From Dyella marensis (GTDB lineage: Bacteria; Pseudomonadota; Gammaproteobacteria; Xanthomonadales; Rhodanobacteraceae), in contig NZ_FONH01000001.1 of the NCBI RefSeq assembly GCF_900112865.1, positions 1-64,000 on the forward strand: 64,000 nt of DNA, given 5' to 3'. Shown here in pieces: positions 26,557 through 35,113 of this stretch. The notes beneath the pieces were generated by a model. That model did no database searches. It was not told where the DNA came from and saw only the letters and a program-made list of their open reading frames with translations. Both the position numbers and the translations under genes were made by a program. Within the stretch, counting starts at the first letter, position 1. Every line of letters starts with the position of its first letter.

Positions 26557-26646
26557 GGTCGCGCCGACACACTGCTGATCTGGCGCGAAAGCTATGACGT
26601 TCCTGCCTTCAGGAACCTGCAGGCGGAGCTTGGCGCCGAACGGTGA
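26557..26646 (+). pseudogene. orphan C-terminal gene fragment at the hydrolase breakpoint
   Basis: On the plus strand the frame ending at TGA 26644-26646 reads RADTLLIWRESYDVPAFR and then NLQAELGAER. It has no start codon of its own: the frame closes at 26541. The composition looks like a real protein tail, perhaps the last strand and helix of a regulator effector domain, but I cannot name the family. It begins within ten bases of where the hydrolase homology on the other strand stops, as expected if one deletion fused two neighbouring genes. Confidence 0.35.
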
Positions 26647-26845
26647 AATCGACGCCAGCCAGATACGGTGCCGATTCGGCAGCAGGGATTTCACCAGCTT
26701 CCGGTTAAGTGCTGTCCGCGATATCCGTATTCACCGGAGCCATGCCCGAACACATCATGTGCCGCAAGCAGGTACGGCCGAAACGCCACGGCGCCGCGAC
26801 CGATGACTTGTGGCCACGCTGTTTTCCCTTTCTCTGGAATCGAAC

Positions 26846-27592
26846 ATGAAACTCAAGAACAAGGTTGCCTTCATCACGGGCGGCACGTCGGGCATCGGGC
26901 TGGAAACGGCAAAGCTGTTCCGCGCCGAAGGTGCCCAGGTGGTCATCGTGGGCTCCAACGCAGAACGCCTGGCCGAGGCTGGCAAGGAGTTGGGCGGAGA
27001 AGTGCTGCTGGTGTCGGCGGATCTGCGCAAGGTGGAGGATATCGAGCATGCAGTAGAGCAGGCGAGGGCGGCCTTCGGCCGCATCGACATCGTGTTCGCC
27101 AATGCCGGCGCCAGCACCGTGGCTCCGCTGGAAGCCATCACGCCGGCCTATGTCGAAGAAAACGTGGCACTGAACTTCGCCGGCGTCCTCTTCACGATCC
27201 AGAAGACCGCGCCGCTGGTGCCCAAGGGCGGCAGCATCATCGTCACCACCTCGTTCCTCAACACGGTAGGCAAGCCCGGCCTGTCCGTGCTCGCGGCAAC
27301 GAAGGCGGCTGCACGTTCGCTGGTCCGCACGCTGGGCGCGGAGCTCGCGCCGCGTGGGATTCGGGTCAATGCGGTCAGCCCGGGCACGATCGCCACGCCG
27401 TTCTACAGCAAGATCGGCCTGACCGATGCACAGCTGACGGAGGTCGCCGCCGCCTTGACGGAGCAGGTCGGGCTGAAGCGCTTTGGCGATCCGGCCGAGG
27501 TGGCCAAGGCCGTGCTGTTCCTTGCCAGCAATGACTCCTCGTATACCACCGGCGTGGAACTGGTCGTCGACGGCGGCCTGACGCAGTTCTAA
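26846..27592 (+). CDS. short-chain dehydrogenase/reductase family protein, atypical active site
   Basis: A 248-residue classical-type SDR. Cofactor site TGGTSGIG (residues 11-18), NAG motif in FANAGAS, catalytic Ser136 (VTTSF), and the PG motif in NAVSPGTIATPFY are all present. The C-terminal DPAEVAKAVLFLASNDSSYTTGVELVVDGG is standard. At the YxxxK motif the sequence is SVLAATKAA, with Leu149 in place of Tyr and Lys153 kept, so the usual acid/base Tyr is missing. It may use another residue, be non-oxidoreductive, or be a binding protein. An intrinsic terminator follows, then a convergent LysR gene. The start ATG at 26846 precedes KLKNKVAFITGG directly. Confidence 0.88.
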   Translation: MKLKNKVAFITGGTSGIGLETAKLFRAEGAQVVIVGSNAERLAEAGKELGGEVLLVSADLRKVEDIEHAVEQARAAFGRIDIVFANAGASTVAPLEAITPAYVEENVALNFAGVLFTIQKTAPLVPKGGSIIVTTSFLNTVGKPGLSVLAATKAAARSLVRTLGAELAPRGIRVNAVSPGTIATPFYSKIGLTDAQLTEVAAALTEQVGLKRFGDPAEVAKAVLFLASNDSSYTTGVELVVDGGLTQF

Positions 27593-27633
27593 TCCGCGTG
27601 GCGCTTCGCCGCGGCAGGCCCGGCGAAACAGCA

Positions 27634-27673
27634 GCGAAGGCGGCCGCCGCATGGCCGCCTTCGCCGCGTTTTT
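27634..27673 (+). terminator. rho-independent terminator after the SDR gene
   Basis: GCGAAGGCGGCC (27634-27645) and GGCCGCCTTCGC (27653-27664) form a perfect 12-base stem with a seven-base loop. CGCGTTTTT (T-run 27669-27673) follows four bases later. The T-run touches the last base of the convergent LysR gene. Confidence 0.85.
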
Positions 27674-28587
27674 CATGGCGTCTTGCCGAAATGCGCCAGC
27701 GATTCACGCAGCCTCGGCGCCGCGAAATCGATGAAGCGGCGCAGCTTCATGGGCATGACGTTGCGCGAGACATGAACCATGTGCACCGGCACCGGCTCGA
27801 CCTCGAACTGGCTGAGAATGACCCGAAGCCTGCCCGCGGCGACCGCCTCGGCGACGTCATGCTCCAGCAGCAGGGTGGGGCCGAGGCCTGCGACGCACGC
27901 ATCAGTGGCGGAATCCGGCGCAGTCACTTCAAGCCGCGGATTGACCGCAACGATGGTCGGCTCGTTCGAGCCAGGCATCCGGAAACGCCAGGGCGAGAGA
28001 TACGGACTGTTGAAAACTACGCATGGCACCCTGGCCAGATCTTCCGGGTGCTGCGGAACGCCATGCGTGGCCAGGAACCCGGGGCTGGCGCAAACCACCG
28101 CACGCAGCGCGCCCACCCGCGTCGCCACCAACGAGCTGTCCGGAAGCTTCCCGATCCGCACCGCCAGATCCACGCGTGCATCGATCAGGTCGATATTGCG
28201 ATCCGACTGGATCAGGCTCACCTTGATCGCCGGGAACTGCGCCAGGAACGCATTGATCACCGGCAGCACGTGCAGCCGGCCGAACTGCACCGGTGTGGTG
28301 ATGACCAGCTCCCCGCGCGGCGTGGTGAACTCGCCCTTGGCGTCGCGCTCCTGCTCGTCGACCTGGTCGAGAATGCGGCGCGCGGCGGCGACATACGCCG
28401 TCCCTGCATCGGTCAAGGCCAATTTGCGGGTGGTGCGGATCAGCAATCGCGTACCGAGCGCATCCTCCAGCTGGGTGACATTGCGCGTCAGCGTGGAGAC
28501 GGGAATCTGCAAGGCCCTGGCTGCGGCGGAGAGACTTCCCCGGTCGACGGCGGCCAGCAGCATGGTCATGACTTCGAGACGGTCCAT
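27673..28587 (-). CDS. LysR-type transcriptional regulator
   Basis: A 304-residue regulator. The start at 28587 gives MDRLEVMTMLLAAVDRGSLSAAARALQIPVSTLTRNVTQLE, a standard winged helix-turn-helix with the LysR signature. A longer reading would add 18 poorly conserved residues. The effector domain runs from about residue 90 (GELVITTPVQFGRLHVLPVINAFLAQFPAIKVSL) and holds RVDLAVRIGKLPDSSLVATRVG, typical of the large CrgA/DsdC-like branch. It converges on the SDR gene, which it may control although their promoters are at opposite ends, and it is divergent from the GlcG-like gene across 228 bases. That second arrangement is the more usual regulator-target layout. Confidence 0.9.
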   Translation of the reverse strand: MDRLEVMTMLLAAVDRGSLSAAARALQIPVSTLTRNVTQLEDALGTRLLIRTTRKLALTDAGTAYVAAARRILDQVDEQERDAKGEFTTPRGELVITTPVQFGRLHVLPVINAFLAQFPAIKVSLIQSDRNIDLIDARVDLAVRIGKLPDSSLVATRVGALRAVVCASPGFLATHGVPQHPEDLARVPCVVFNSPYLSPWRFRMPGSNEPTIVAVNPRLEVTAPDSATDACVAGLGPTLLLEHDVAEAVAAGRLRVILSQFEVEPVPVHMVHVSRNVMPMKLRRFIDFAAPRLRESLAHFGKTP

Positions 28588-28815
28588 GGGCACACCATGC
28601 CTGATCGGTGACGCGAGTCTATAGGCATTGCTGGCGAGCAAGAAGCAAGCATTGGACGCCGATCATCTGCTCGAATTTCGCGAAGCTGTTCTCCACCATC
28701 GATACGTAGTGCGAGGACATCCACCGCACTAACGTTTTGTTGGAGCAGCCGCACCGTCGCTCGCCTTGTATCGGTGAGCATCGCCGACCTGACCACTTTC
28801 CTGTGAGAGATTGAA

Positions 28816-29346
28816 ATGCCGAAAATAAAAATCAGCGCCGCTCTTGGCGCTGCCATGACGATTGCGATGACCTGTCCTGCGCCAGCCCGGGCGCAGGTCT
28901 CGATGAGTGGCTACGTGCTGCCGATGAATCTGGCACTGGAAGGAGCGCTCGAAGCGGAGCGTGCTTGCAGCGCGCAAGGCTACCGGGTGACGGTTACGGT
29001 GGTCGACGTGGCGGGCACGCCTCAAATCGTGCTGCGCGGCGATCACGCGACGATACACACGAAGGATTCCGCCTACCGCAAGGCCTACACCGCCGTCACG
29101 ATGGGCCCGATTTTTCACTTGGATCGCACGAGCCAGTTCCTTGAGCTGCTCGGGAAATATCCAAGCCTGGCAGCTCAGTCACTGGCGTCGACCCCCAATG
29201 TCACCACCTTGCCGGGTGGTATGGCGGTCAAGCGCGGCGACGAGATCGTGGCCGGCATCGGGGTGGGTGGCTCGCCGGGCGGCGACAAGGATGAGGTATG
29301 TGCGCAAGCCGGCGTGGCGAAGATTGTCGAAAAGCTGCAGTACTAG
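28816..29346 (+). CDS. exported GlcG/HbpS-family protein
   Basis: A 176-residue protein with a signal peptide (residues 1-26, PAPARA-QV). It covers a full GlcG/HbpS domain: LNLALEGALEAERACSAQGYRVTVTVVDVAGTPQIVLRGDHA (here PMNLALEG), then the KDSAYRKAYTAV block, and the glycine-rich end IVAGIGVGGSPGGDKDEVCAQAGV. Members include HbpS of Streptomyces, which binds heme and signals to a sensor kinase, and GlcG of unknown function. The Thr/Tyr-rich heme site of HbpS cannot be confirmed by eye. It is divergent from a LysR regulator gene, so it may be its target. The ATG follows GAGAG at normal distance. Confidence 0.87.
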   Translation: MPKIKISAALGAAMTIAMTCPAPARAQVSMSGYVLPMNLALEGALEAERACSAQGYRVTVTVVDVAGTPQIVLRGDHATIHTKDSAYRKAYTAVTMGPIFHLDRTSQFLELLGKYPSLAAQSLASTPNVTTLPGGMAVKRGDEIVAGIGVGGSPGGDKDEVCAQAGVAKIVEKLQY

Positions 29347-29377
29347 GTAATAAGGACGGGGCGACCAAAGCAGAAAT

Positions 29378-29406
29378 GGCATCTGCCACCAGTGACGACA
29401 GATGCC
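29378..29406. terminator. hairpin between convergent genes
   Basis: GGCATCTG (29378-29385) pairs with CAGATGCC (29399-29406) around a 13-base loop in the 60-base gap where the GlcG-like gene and the sialidase-like gene converge. No T-run follows on either strand, so intrinsic termination is only possible, not shown. Confidence 0.4.
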
Positions 29407-30492
29407 TCAAGCGATCGGTCGTGGCGCGCTCAGTTTTCGCGGATCGATCACGATATGCCTGATCCGCTGCCGCTTCCACGTATAGACCACATGCACCAGG
29501 CCGTCGGCGGTCTGGATAACCGCCGGGTACGAGAACTCGGCGCCCGGCGTGTCCTCCAGGTCGAGCACCTTGCGCCAATGCTCGCCATCGTTGGAAACCG
29601 CGATCGATAGCTGGCCACGGCCATCCCACCACTGCGCACCGTGCAAGGTGGGGTTGTAGACGATCAGCGAACGGCCATCCGCGAGCACTACCGCGTCGAT
29701 GCCCGAGTTGGGATTGGGCAGGTCCAGCAGGCGCAGCGGCGCCCAGCTTCGGCCGCCATCGCGGGACCATGTGCTGAAGATCTTGTCCTGCTTGCTGCGC
29801 CCGATCGCCTGCAGAGATCCGTCGCGATGCAGCAGCAACGATGGCTGGATGGCTTCGATGGGCTGCTCGCCCATCGGCGGCGCGACGAGCTGCCAACTGG
29901 CGCCGTCATCGGTGGAGCGCTCGAAGTGCACGGCCCAATGCTCGCCCTCGGTGCTGGACGGACTGACGATGGTGCCGTCGGCCAGCTGCACCGGCTTGTT
30001 CTTGATCGGCCCGAGCACGCCATCGGGAAGCCGCCGGGGTGCCGACCAATGCGCGCCATCGTCATCGGAGGTCTTGAGCATGCCCCACCAGTGCTGCGGG
30101 TCGGGGCCGGCCTTGTAAAAAAGCATCAGCTTGCCGCCGCGGCTGCGGAACAACACCGGATTCCAGGTCGGAACACGCGTCCCACCCGCCTGCACGCCAT
30201 TGGCGACCTCGACCGGAGCCGACCATTGCCCGGCCCGCTGCCGCGATATCCAGATGCCTACGCCAGGATCGCGCTCCTGCTTGCCGCCGAACCATGCGGC
30301 GACCAGTCCGGACGGCGTCTGCACCAGCGTTGCCGCATGACTTTGCGGCGTGGTCTGCACGGCGCCGACGAATTCGCTCGTGCGAATGGCCGGTGGCGTG
30401 GAAGGGGAGGCGGCCTGCATGGGCGATGCGAACAACATGCACACCAATCCAGTCAGGACCATGCCAACCCGTAAAACCCATGTGCTTTCCAT
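29407..30492 (-). CDS. exported BNR-repeat sialidase-like protein
   Basis: A 361-residue protein starting at 30492 with a signal peptide (MESTWVLRVGMVLTGLVCMLFASPMQA-AS). It is a six-bladed BNR/sialidase-like propeller: Asp-box turns are visible as SDDDGAHWSAP, STDDGASW, SRDGGRSWAP and SNDGEHW, each about 50 residues apart. Other conserved points are LVAAWFGGKQERDPGVGIWIS and RTPTWNPVLF-type (TRVPTWNPVLFRSRGGKLMLFYK). This BNR_2 branch, common in plant-degrading and gut bacteria, includes enzymes and proteins not acting on sialic acid. A rhamnose- or uronic-acid-linked glycan is as likely as sialic acid. The true substrate is unknown. Confidence 0.82.
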   Translation of the reverse strand: MESTWVLRVGMVLTGLVCMLFASPMQAASPSTPPAIRTSEFVGAVQTTPQSHAATLVQTPSGLVAAWFGGKQERDPGVGIWISRQRAGQWSAPVEVANGVQAGGTRVPTWNPVLFRSRGGKLMLFYKAGPDPQHWWGMLKTSDDDGAHWSAPRRLPDGVLGPIKNKPVQLADGTIVSPSSTEGEHWAVHFERSTDDGASWQLVAPPMGEQPIEAIQPSLLLHRDGSLQAIGRSKQDKIFSTWSRDGGRSWAPLRLLDLPNPNSGIDAVVLADGRSLIVYNPTLHGAQWWDGRGQLSIAVSNDGEHWRKVLDLEDTPGAEFSYPAVIQTADGLVHVVYTWKRQRIRHIVIDPRKLSAPRPIA

Positions 30493-30584
30493 CAAAAAAC
30501 TCGACTCGAAGGGCGCAGGAAGATGTCGCCCGGCATGATGCCGGCCAAGTGCCGGAGTATGCGATATCGATACGGCGCATGCGC

Positions 30585-31448
30585 CTACCTGGCGTACCTC
30601 TTCGCGCCGGCGACGCAGACCACGGCGCCGAGCGTCACTACCAGCATCGTCCAGCTCACCTTTTCGTGGAGCAGCAGGGCGGCCAGGCCAAGGCCCATGA
30701 AGGGCTGAAAAAGCTGGAGCTGCCCGACCGCCGCGATACCTCCCTGCGCCAGGCCGCGGTACCAGAACACGAAGCCGATCAGCATGCTGAAAAGCGAGAC
30801 ATAACCCAGCCCGATCCAGGCGGGCATGCGCGCATGGCTCAGGGAGGCGGGCATGGTCAGCACGGTCACCAGCAACATCACCGGCAGCGACAGCACCAGC
30901 GCCCAGCTGATCACCTGCCAGCCGCCGAGGGTGCGGGAAAGGCGTGCGCCTTCCGCATAGCCCAGGCCGCACACGACGATGGCGGACAGCATCAGCAGAT
31001 CGCCCTGCAGCGACGCCTCGACGCCACCCATCAAGGCATAGCCGACGACGAAGGCGCTGCCGAGGGCGGAGAACAGCCAGAACGCCGGCCGGGGGCGCTC
31101 ACCACCGCGCAGCACGGCGAAGACTGCCGTACACAGCGGCAGCAAGCCGACGAAGATGATCGAATGCGCCGAGGTGACATGCCGCAGGGCCAGGGCGGTC
31201 AGCAGCGGGAAACCGATCACCACCCCCAGCGCGGTCAGCGCGAGGGAAGGCACATCCGCGGCCTTCGGGCGCGGCTGCCGGAGCAGCAGCAGAAACGCAA
31301 GGGCAAGCAGCGCGGCAATGGTCGCGCGTGCGCAGGTCAGGAAGGTCGGATCGAAATCCGCGACCGCGGCGCGCGTGGCCGGCAAGGATCCGGCGAAGAT
31401 CGCCACGCCGATAAAGCCGTTGATCCAGCCGTTCGTTGTTTTTTCCAT
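30585..31448 (-). CDS. EamA/DMT-family transporter
   Basis: A 287-residue membrane protein with ten hydrophobic helices in two EamA repeats (about residues 8-130 and 140-280). The helix IIFVGLLPLCTAVFAVLRGGERP in repeat one and GQLQLFQPFMGLGLAALLLHEKVSWTMLVVTLGAVVCVAGAKR in repeat two are the family's conserved fourth and last helices. The ATG at 31448 follows AAGGA; longer readings lack a ribosome site. Such carriers export amino acids, purines or toxic metabolites. It is divergent from a MocR-type regulator gene with 121 bases between the starts, a frequent pairing that suggests the regulator controls it and that the cargo is an amine or amino acid. Confidence 0.88.
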   Translation of the reverse strand: MEKTTNGWINGFIGVAIFAGSLPATRAAVADFDPTFLTCARATIAALLALAFLLLLRQPRPKAADVPSLALTALGVVIGFPLLTALALRHVTSAHSIIFVGLLPLCTAVFAVLRGGERPRPAFWLFSALGSAFVVGYALMGGVEASLQGDLLMLSAIVVCGLGYAEGARLSRTLGGWQVISWALVLSLPVMLLVTVLTMPASLSHARMPAWIGLGYVSLFSMLIGFVFWYRGLAQGGIAAVGQLQLFQPFMGLGLAALLLHEKVSWTMLVVTLGAVVCVAGAKRYAR

Positions 31449-31530
31449 CGATGAATCCTTCGGTCGTCGACATGGATGGGACATCGACAGGCCTCGGCCC
31501 TGCCAGTCACAATCAACAACAATCGACAAG

Positions 31531-31560
31531 AACTGTTATGGCTTTCTATCCATGACAGTT
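31531..31560. promoter_or_regulatory. candidate operator between EamA and MocR genes
   Basis: AACTGTTATGG (31531-31541) and CCATGACAGTT (31550-31560) are inverted with ten of eleven bases matching and an eight-base spacer. The dyad ends nine bases before the MocR start codon, a position suited to autoregulation and control of the divergent transporter. Confidence 0.5.
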
Positions 31561-31569
31561 GGAGGGGCC

Positions 31570-32961
31570 ATGGAACGAAGCGGAACGCGGATCAAGGCCG
31601 TGATGGCGGAAATCCGCTCACGAATCGCCTCGCGGATCTACATGCCGGGCACCCGGCTGCCATCCGTTCGCGCACAGGCGCGGGCCATGCAGCTCTCGGT
31701 CTCCACGGTGCTGGAGGCCTATGAGCGCCTGGCGGCCGAGGGAATCATCGCTTCCCGTCGAGGGTCGGGCTTCTACGTGACCGGGCCAGCCGCTCCGCTT
31801 GCGCTGACCGAGATCGGCCCGCGGCTCGACCGGGAAGTCGACCCGCTGTGGGTTTCGCGCCAGTCCCTGGAAGCGAATGCCTCCGTACTCAAGCCGGGAT
31901 GCGGCTGGCTCCCTCCCGCCTGGCTGTACGAAGCGGGCATGCGCCGCGCCCTGCGCTCGCTGGCCAGGGCGGATGCACTGGAGTTGACGGAATACGCCAC
32001 GCCACTGGGGCATCCGGGGCTGCGCCAATATCTCTCCCGGCGCATGGCCGTCTCCGGCATCGAGGCTGTGCCCGAGCGGATCCTGCTGACGGAGTCGGGG
32101 ACCCAGGCGATCGACCTGATCTGCCGGTTCCTGCTCGAGCCGGGCGACACCGTCCTGCTCGACGATCCGTGCTATTTCAATTTTCACGCCTTGCTCAAGG
32201 CGCATCGCGTGCAGGTCATCGGCGTGCCGTATTCGCCGAACGGGCCGGATATGGAGAAATTCGATGCCGCCCTGCGGGAACACTCGCCTCGTCTCTACAT
32301 CACCAATTCGGGCATCCACAATCCGACCGGCGCGGCACTCTCGCCGGTCACGGCCCATCGATTGCTGAAGCTTGCCGACAGCTCGGACCTGGTCATCGTC
32401 GAGGACGACATCTTTGCCGATTTCGAGCTCAGCCCCGCGCCGCGCCTGGCCGCCTTCGACGGGCTGGCGCGAGTGATCCATATCGGCAGCTTCTCCAAGA
32501 CGATCTCGGCCTCGTTGCGCTGCGGCTATATCGCCGCGCGAGGCGACTGGATCGAAAGTCTTGCCGACTTGAAGATCGCCACCTCGTTCGGCGGCGGGCG
32601 CCTGGCTGCCGATGTCGCGCTCAGGGCATTGACCGACAGCGGTTATCGCCGGCACATGGAAACGGTCCGGCTGCGCCTGGCCGAAGCGATGGACAAAACG
32701 GTGGCCCGGCTCAAGGCCATCGGCATCGAGCCGTGGCTGCTTCCGCCGGCGGGCATGTTCCTCTGGTGCCGGCTGCCGCATGACATGGATGCCGCGGCCA
32801 TCGCGCGAACATGCCTGGCCGATGGCGTCGTGCTCGCGCCGGGCAACGCCTTCAGTCAATCGCTCAGTGCCCGCGACTTCCTGCGCTTCAACGTGTCGCA
32901 GTCGACGGATCGGCGAGTCTTCGACGTCCTGGCGCGGGCGCTTGCCAGCGCACAGGCGTAA
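31570..32961 (+). CDS. MocR-type GntR/aminotransferase regulator
   Basis: A 463-residue fusion. Residues 1-72 are a GntR winged helix (IKAVMAEIRSRIASRIYMPGTRLPSVRAQARAMQLSVSTVLEAYERLAAEGIIASRRGSGFYV). Residues 90-460 are a class I PLP-fold aminotransferase domain with LTESGTQAIDLICRFLLEPGD, TNSGIHNPTGAAL, VEDDIFADF and the PLP lysine in HIGSFSKTISASLRCGYI. GGAGG sits five bases before the ATG. The domain order and the FSK lysine identify it as MocR-like; family members bind PLP or an amino-PLP adduct and activate transport or biosynthesis genes. The divergent EamA transporter is its most likely target. Confidence 0.92.
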   Translation: MERSGTRIKAVMAEIRSRIASRIYMPGTRLPSVRAQARAMQLSVSTVLEAYERLAAEGIIASRRGSGFYVTGPAAPLALTEIGPRLDREVDPLWVSRQSLEANASVLKPGCGWLPPAWLYEAGMRRALRSLARADALELTEYATPLGHPGLRQYLSRRMAVSGIEAVPERILLTESGTQAIDLICRFLLEPGDTVLLDDPCYFNFHALLKAHRVQVIGVPYSPNGPDMEKFDAALREHSPRLYITNSGIHNPTGAALSPVTAHRLLKLADSSDLVIVEDDIFADFELSPAPRLAAFDGLARVIHIGSFSKTISASLRCGYIAARGDWIESLADLKIATSFGGGRLAADVALRALTDSGYRRHMETVRLRLAEAMDKTVARLKAIGIEPWLLPPAGMFLWCRLPHDMDAAAIARTCLADGVVLAPGNAFSQSLSARDFLRFNVSQSTDRRVFDVLARALASAQA

Positions 32962-33015
32962 GCGTGCGGATTCGATAGAACGCGATGTCACGGATGGCGC
33001 GCGCCGGCCAGGCGC

Positions 33016-35061
33016 TCACCATATGCGCACCTGTTCACCGTCTGGCCGCAGCATGGCATCGCCCGCCTTGCACTGAAACGCCTGTGCAAACGCCGGTACG
33101 TTGCCGAGCGTGCCGACGATGCGCTCATGCGGCGGGGCGTGCGGATTGCTCGCCAGGTAGACCAGGGTCTGCTGTTCGCGCATGCGGGCGCGCCAGATCC
33201 GCGCGAAGGCGAGGAAGAAGCGCTGGTCCTGGGTATAGCCGTCGATGCGGCGACCAGCCTCGGCGGGGTTGGCCTTGAGCGCGGCTTGCAGGGCGTCGTA
33301 GGCGATGTGCACACCGCCCAGATCCGCGATGTTCTCGCCCAGGGTGAGGCGGCCATTGATGTGGACATCGGGATGGCCCGGCAGCGGCGCATAGGCGCCG
33401 AACTGGCGCACCAGCGCCTCGGCGCGATCGTTGAAGCGGGCATTGTCCTGCGGCGTCCACCAGTCGGCCTGGTTGCCTTGTCCGTCGAACTGGCGGCCGG
33501 CATCGTCGAAGCCATGCGTGGCTTCATGGCCGATGGCGGCGCCGATGCCGCCGTAGTTGATGGCGTCGTCGCCGTCCGGGTAGAAGAACGGCGGCTGCAG
33601 AATCGCGGCCGGAAAAGTGATGCTGTTGTCCTGCGCGCGGTAGAACGCATCGACCGTCTGCGGCAACACGCTCCAGCGGGCGCGGTCGGTCGGCTTGCCG
33701 ATGCGCGCCATCGCGTCGCGGTGATTGAAGCGCGCCAGCGCACGCACGTTCGCGTAGTAACCGGTTGGAGACAGGTCCAGGCCGGACCAGTCGCGCCAGC
33801 GATCGGGATAGCCGACCTTCGGCACGAAGGCCTGCCACTTGGCCAGGGCGCGCGCCTTGGTGGCATCGCTCATCCAGTCCAGCGCCTCGATGCGCGCCTT
33901 GAGCGCCGCCAGCAGCCGCGTGACCAGGGCCTGCGCGCGCCGCTTGGCCTCAGGGGAAAACGTGCGCGCGACATAGAGCTGGCCCATCGCCTCGCCCATC
34001 TGCGCATTGACGGTGCCGAGCACACGCTGCCAGCGGGGCTTGTCCTGCTGCTGGCCGGTGAGTGCGCGTCCATGGAAGTCGAAGGCGGCATCCTGCAACG
34101 CCTGCGCGAGGTAGGGCGCCGCATCGTCCAGCGCGTGGAAACGCAGATAGGCCTGCCACTGCGCCAGCGGCGCGGTGGCCAGCAGGCGATCGAAGCCGGC
34201 GAAGAATGCAGGTGGCGCGAGCGAGAACTCGGCACGCGCGGGCAGGCCTTGCGCGGCGAGGAACGGCGTCCAGTGGAAGTGCGGCGTGAGGCGGTCCGCT
34301 TCGACCGCGCGCATCGCATGGAACTGATTCGCCGGCTGTCGAGCCTCCACTGGCGAAGGCGTCACCTTGGCCAGCGCGGCCTCCAGCGCCAGCGCACCAT
34401 CCGCGGATTGTTCGGGCGCGGCATCGCCCGCCAGGCGGAGCAGGCGGATCACATAGGCGCGGTAGGCGTCGCGCTCTCGCGCATAACGCGCATCGACGTA
34501 ATAGTCGCGGCTGGGCAAGCCCAGCGCGGCGGGCGACGCGGCCCCGATCTGCCGCCGCGCATCGCGAAAATCGCCCTGTACATCGAAGGCGAACACGAAC
34601 GGCTGGCCGTCGGAAGCCGCGCGGACCAGGAAGTTCGCCGTGTCTTCGGGTGTCTTCAGCCGGGCGATGGCATCAAGGGTAGGTCGAAGCGGCGCCAGAC
34701 TGGCGCGCTCGATCGCCGCGGCATCCATGCCCGAACGATAGAGCAGGCCGAGCTGACGCCTGGCGACATCGCCATCAGCCGGGTTCGACGCGCCGGCCGC
34801 CTGCTCAGCGATGTCGTGCTGCACGCGCAGGCTCTCCAGCGCGAGCTGGTCGAACACGCCCCAGCGCACTTCGTCCGCGGGAATCGGATGCGCCGCCAGC
34901 CAGCGCGCGTTGACGAAGCGATCGAAATCCGCGCACGGCGCTGTCGAGCGTTCCAGTTCGGACGTATCGAAGGAAGTCGTCTCGGTAGCGGATATCGATG
35001 CGGTGAAGAAGGCGATGCTGGCGAACGCGAGGATGAAAAGCGGGCGGCGCGGGAAAAGCAT
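33016..35061 (-). CDS. exported M13-family zinc metallopeptidase (neprilysin-like)
   Basis: A 681-residue protein with a signal peptide (MLFPRRPLFILAFASIAFFTASISA). The start has AGGA six bases upstream. The helical N-terminal domain of M13 starts at CADFDRFVNARWLAAHPIPADEVRWGVFDQL. The catalytic domain carries HEATH (near residue 510, in AIGHEATHGFDDAGRQFD) and GENIADLGG (near 573) with the third zinc ligand Glu. The C-terminal PHAPPHERIVGTLGNVPAFAQAF and final W are characteristic. This length is normal for bacterial M13 enzymes, which trim peptides in the envelope. No neighbouring gene explains its role. It is followed by a PhnB-like gene on the same strand, but upstream of it in transcription, 52 bases away. 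Confidence 0.93.
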   Translation of the reverse strand: MLFPRRPLFILAFASIAFFTASISATETTSFDTSELERSTAPCADFDRFVNARWLAAHPIPADEVRWGVFDQLALESLRVQHDIAEQAAGASNPADGDVARRQLGLLYRSGMDAAAIERASLAPLRPTLDAIARLKTPEDTANFLVRAASDGQPFVFAFDVQGDFRDARRQIGAASPAALGLPSRDYYVDARYARERDAYRAYVIRLLRLAGDAAPEQSADGALALEAALAKVTPSPVEARQPANQFHAMRAVEADRLTPHFHWTPFLAAQGLPARAEFSLAPPAFFAGFDRLLATAPLAQWQAYLRFHALDDAAPYLAQALQDAAFDFHGRALTGQQQDKPRWQRVLGTVNAQMGEAMGQLYVARTFSPEAKRRAQALVTRLLAALKARIEALDWMSDATKARALAKWQAFVPKVGYPDRWRDWSGLDLSPTGYYANVRALARFNHRDAMARIGKPTDRARWSVLPQTVDAFYRAQDNSITFPAAILQPPFFYPDGDDAINYGGIGAAIGHEATHGFDDAGRQFDGQGNQADWWTPQDNARFNDRAEALVRQFGAYAPLPGHPDVHINGRLTLGENIADLGGVHIAYDALQAALKANPAEAGRRIDGYTQDQRFFLAFARIWRARMREQQTLVYLASNPHAPPHERIVGTLGNVPAFAQAFQCKAGDAMLRPDGEQVRIW

Positions 35062-35113
35062 GCATGTTCCTTTGGCGTGAATCTGTTCGACGGCGATGGC
35101 TGCGGGGCGCCGG

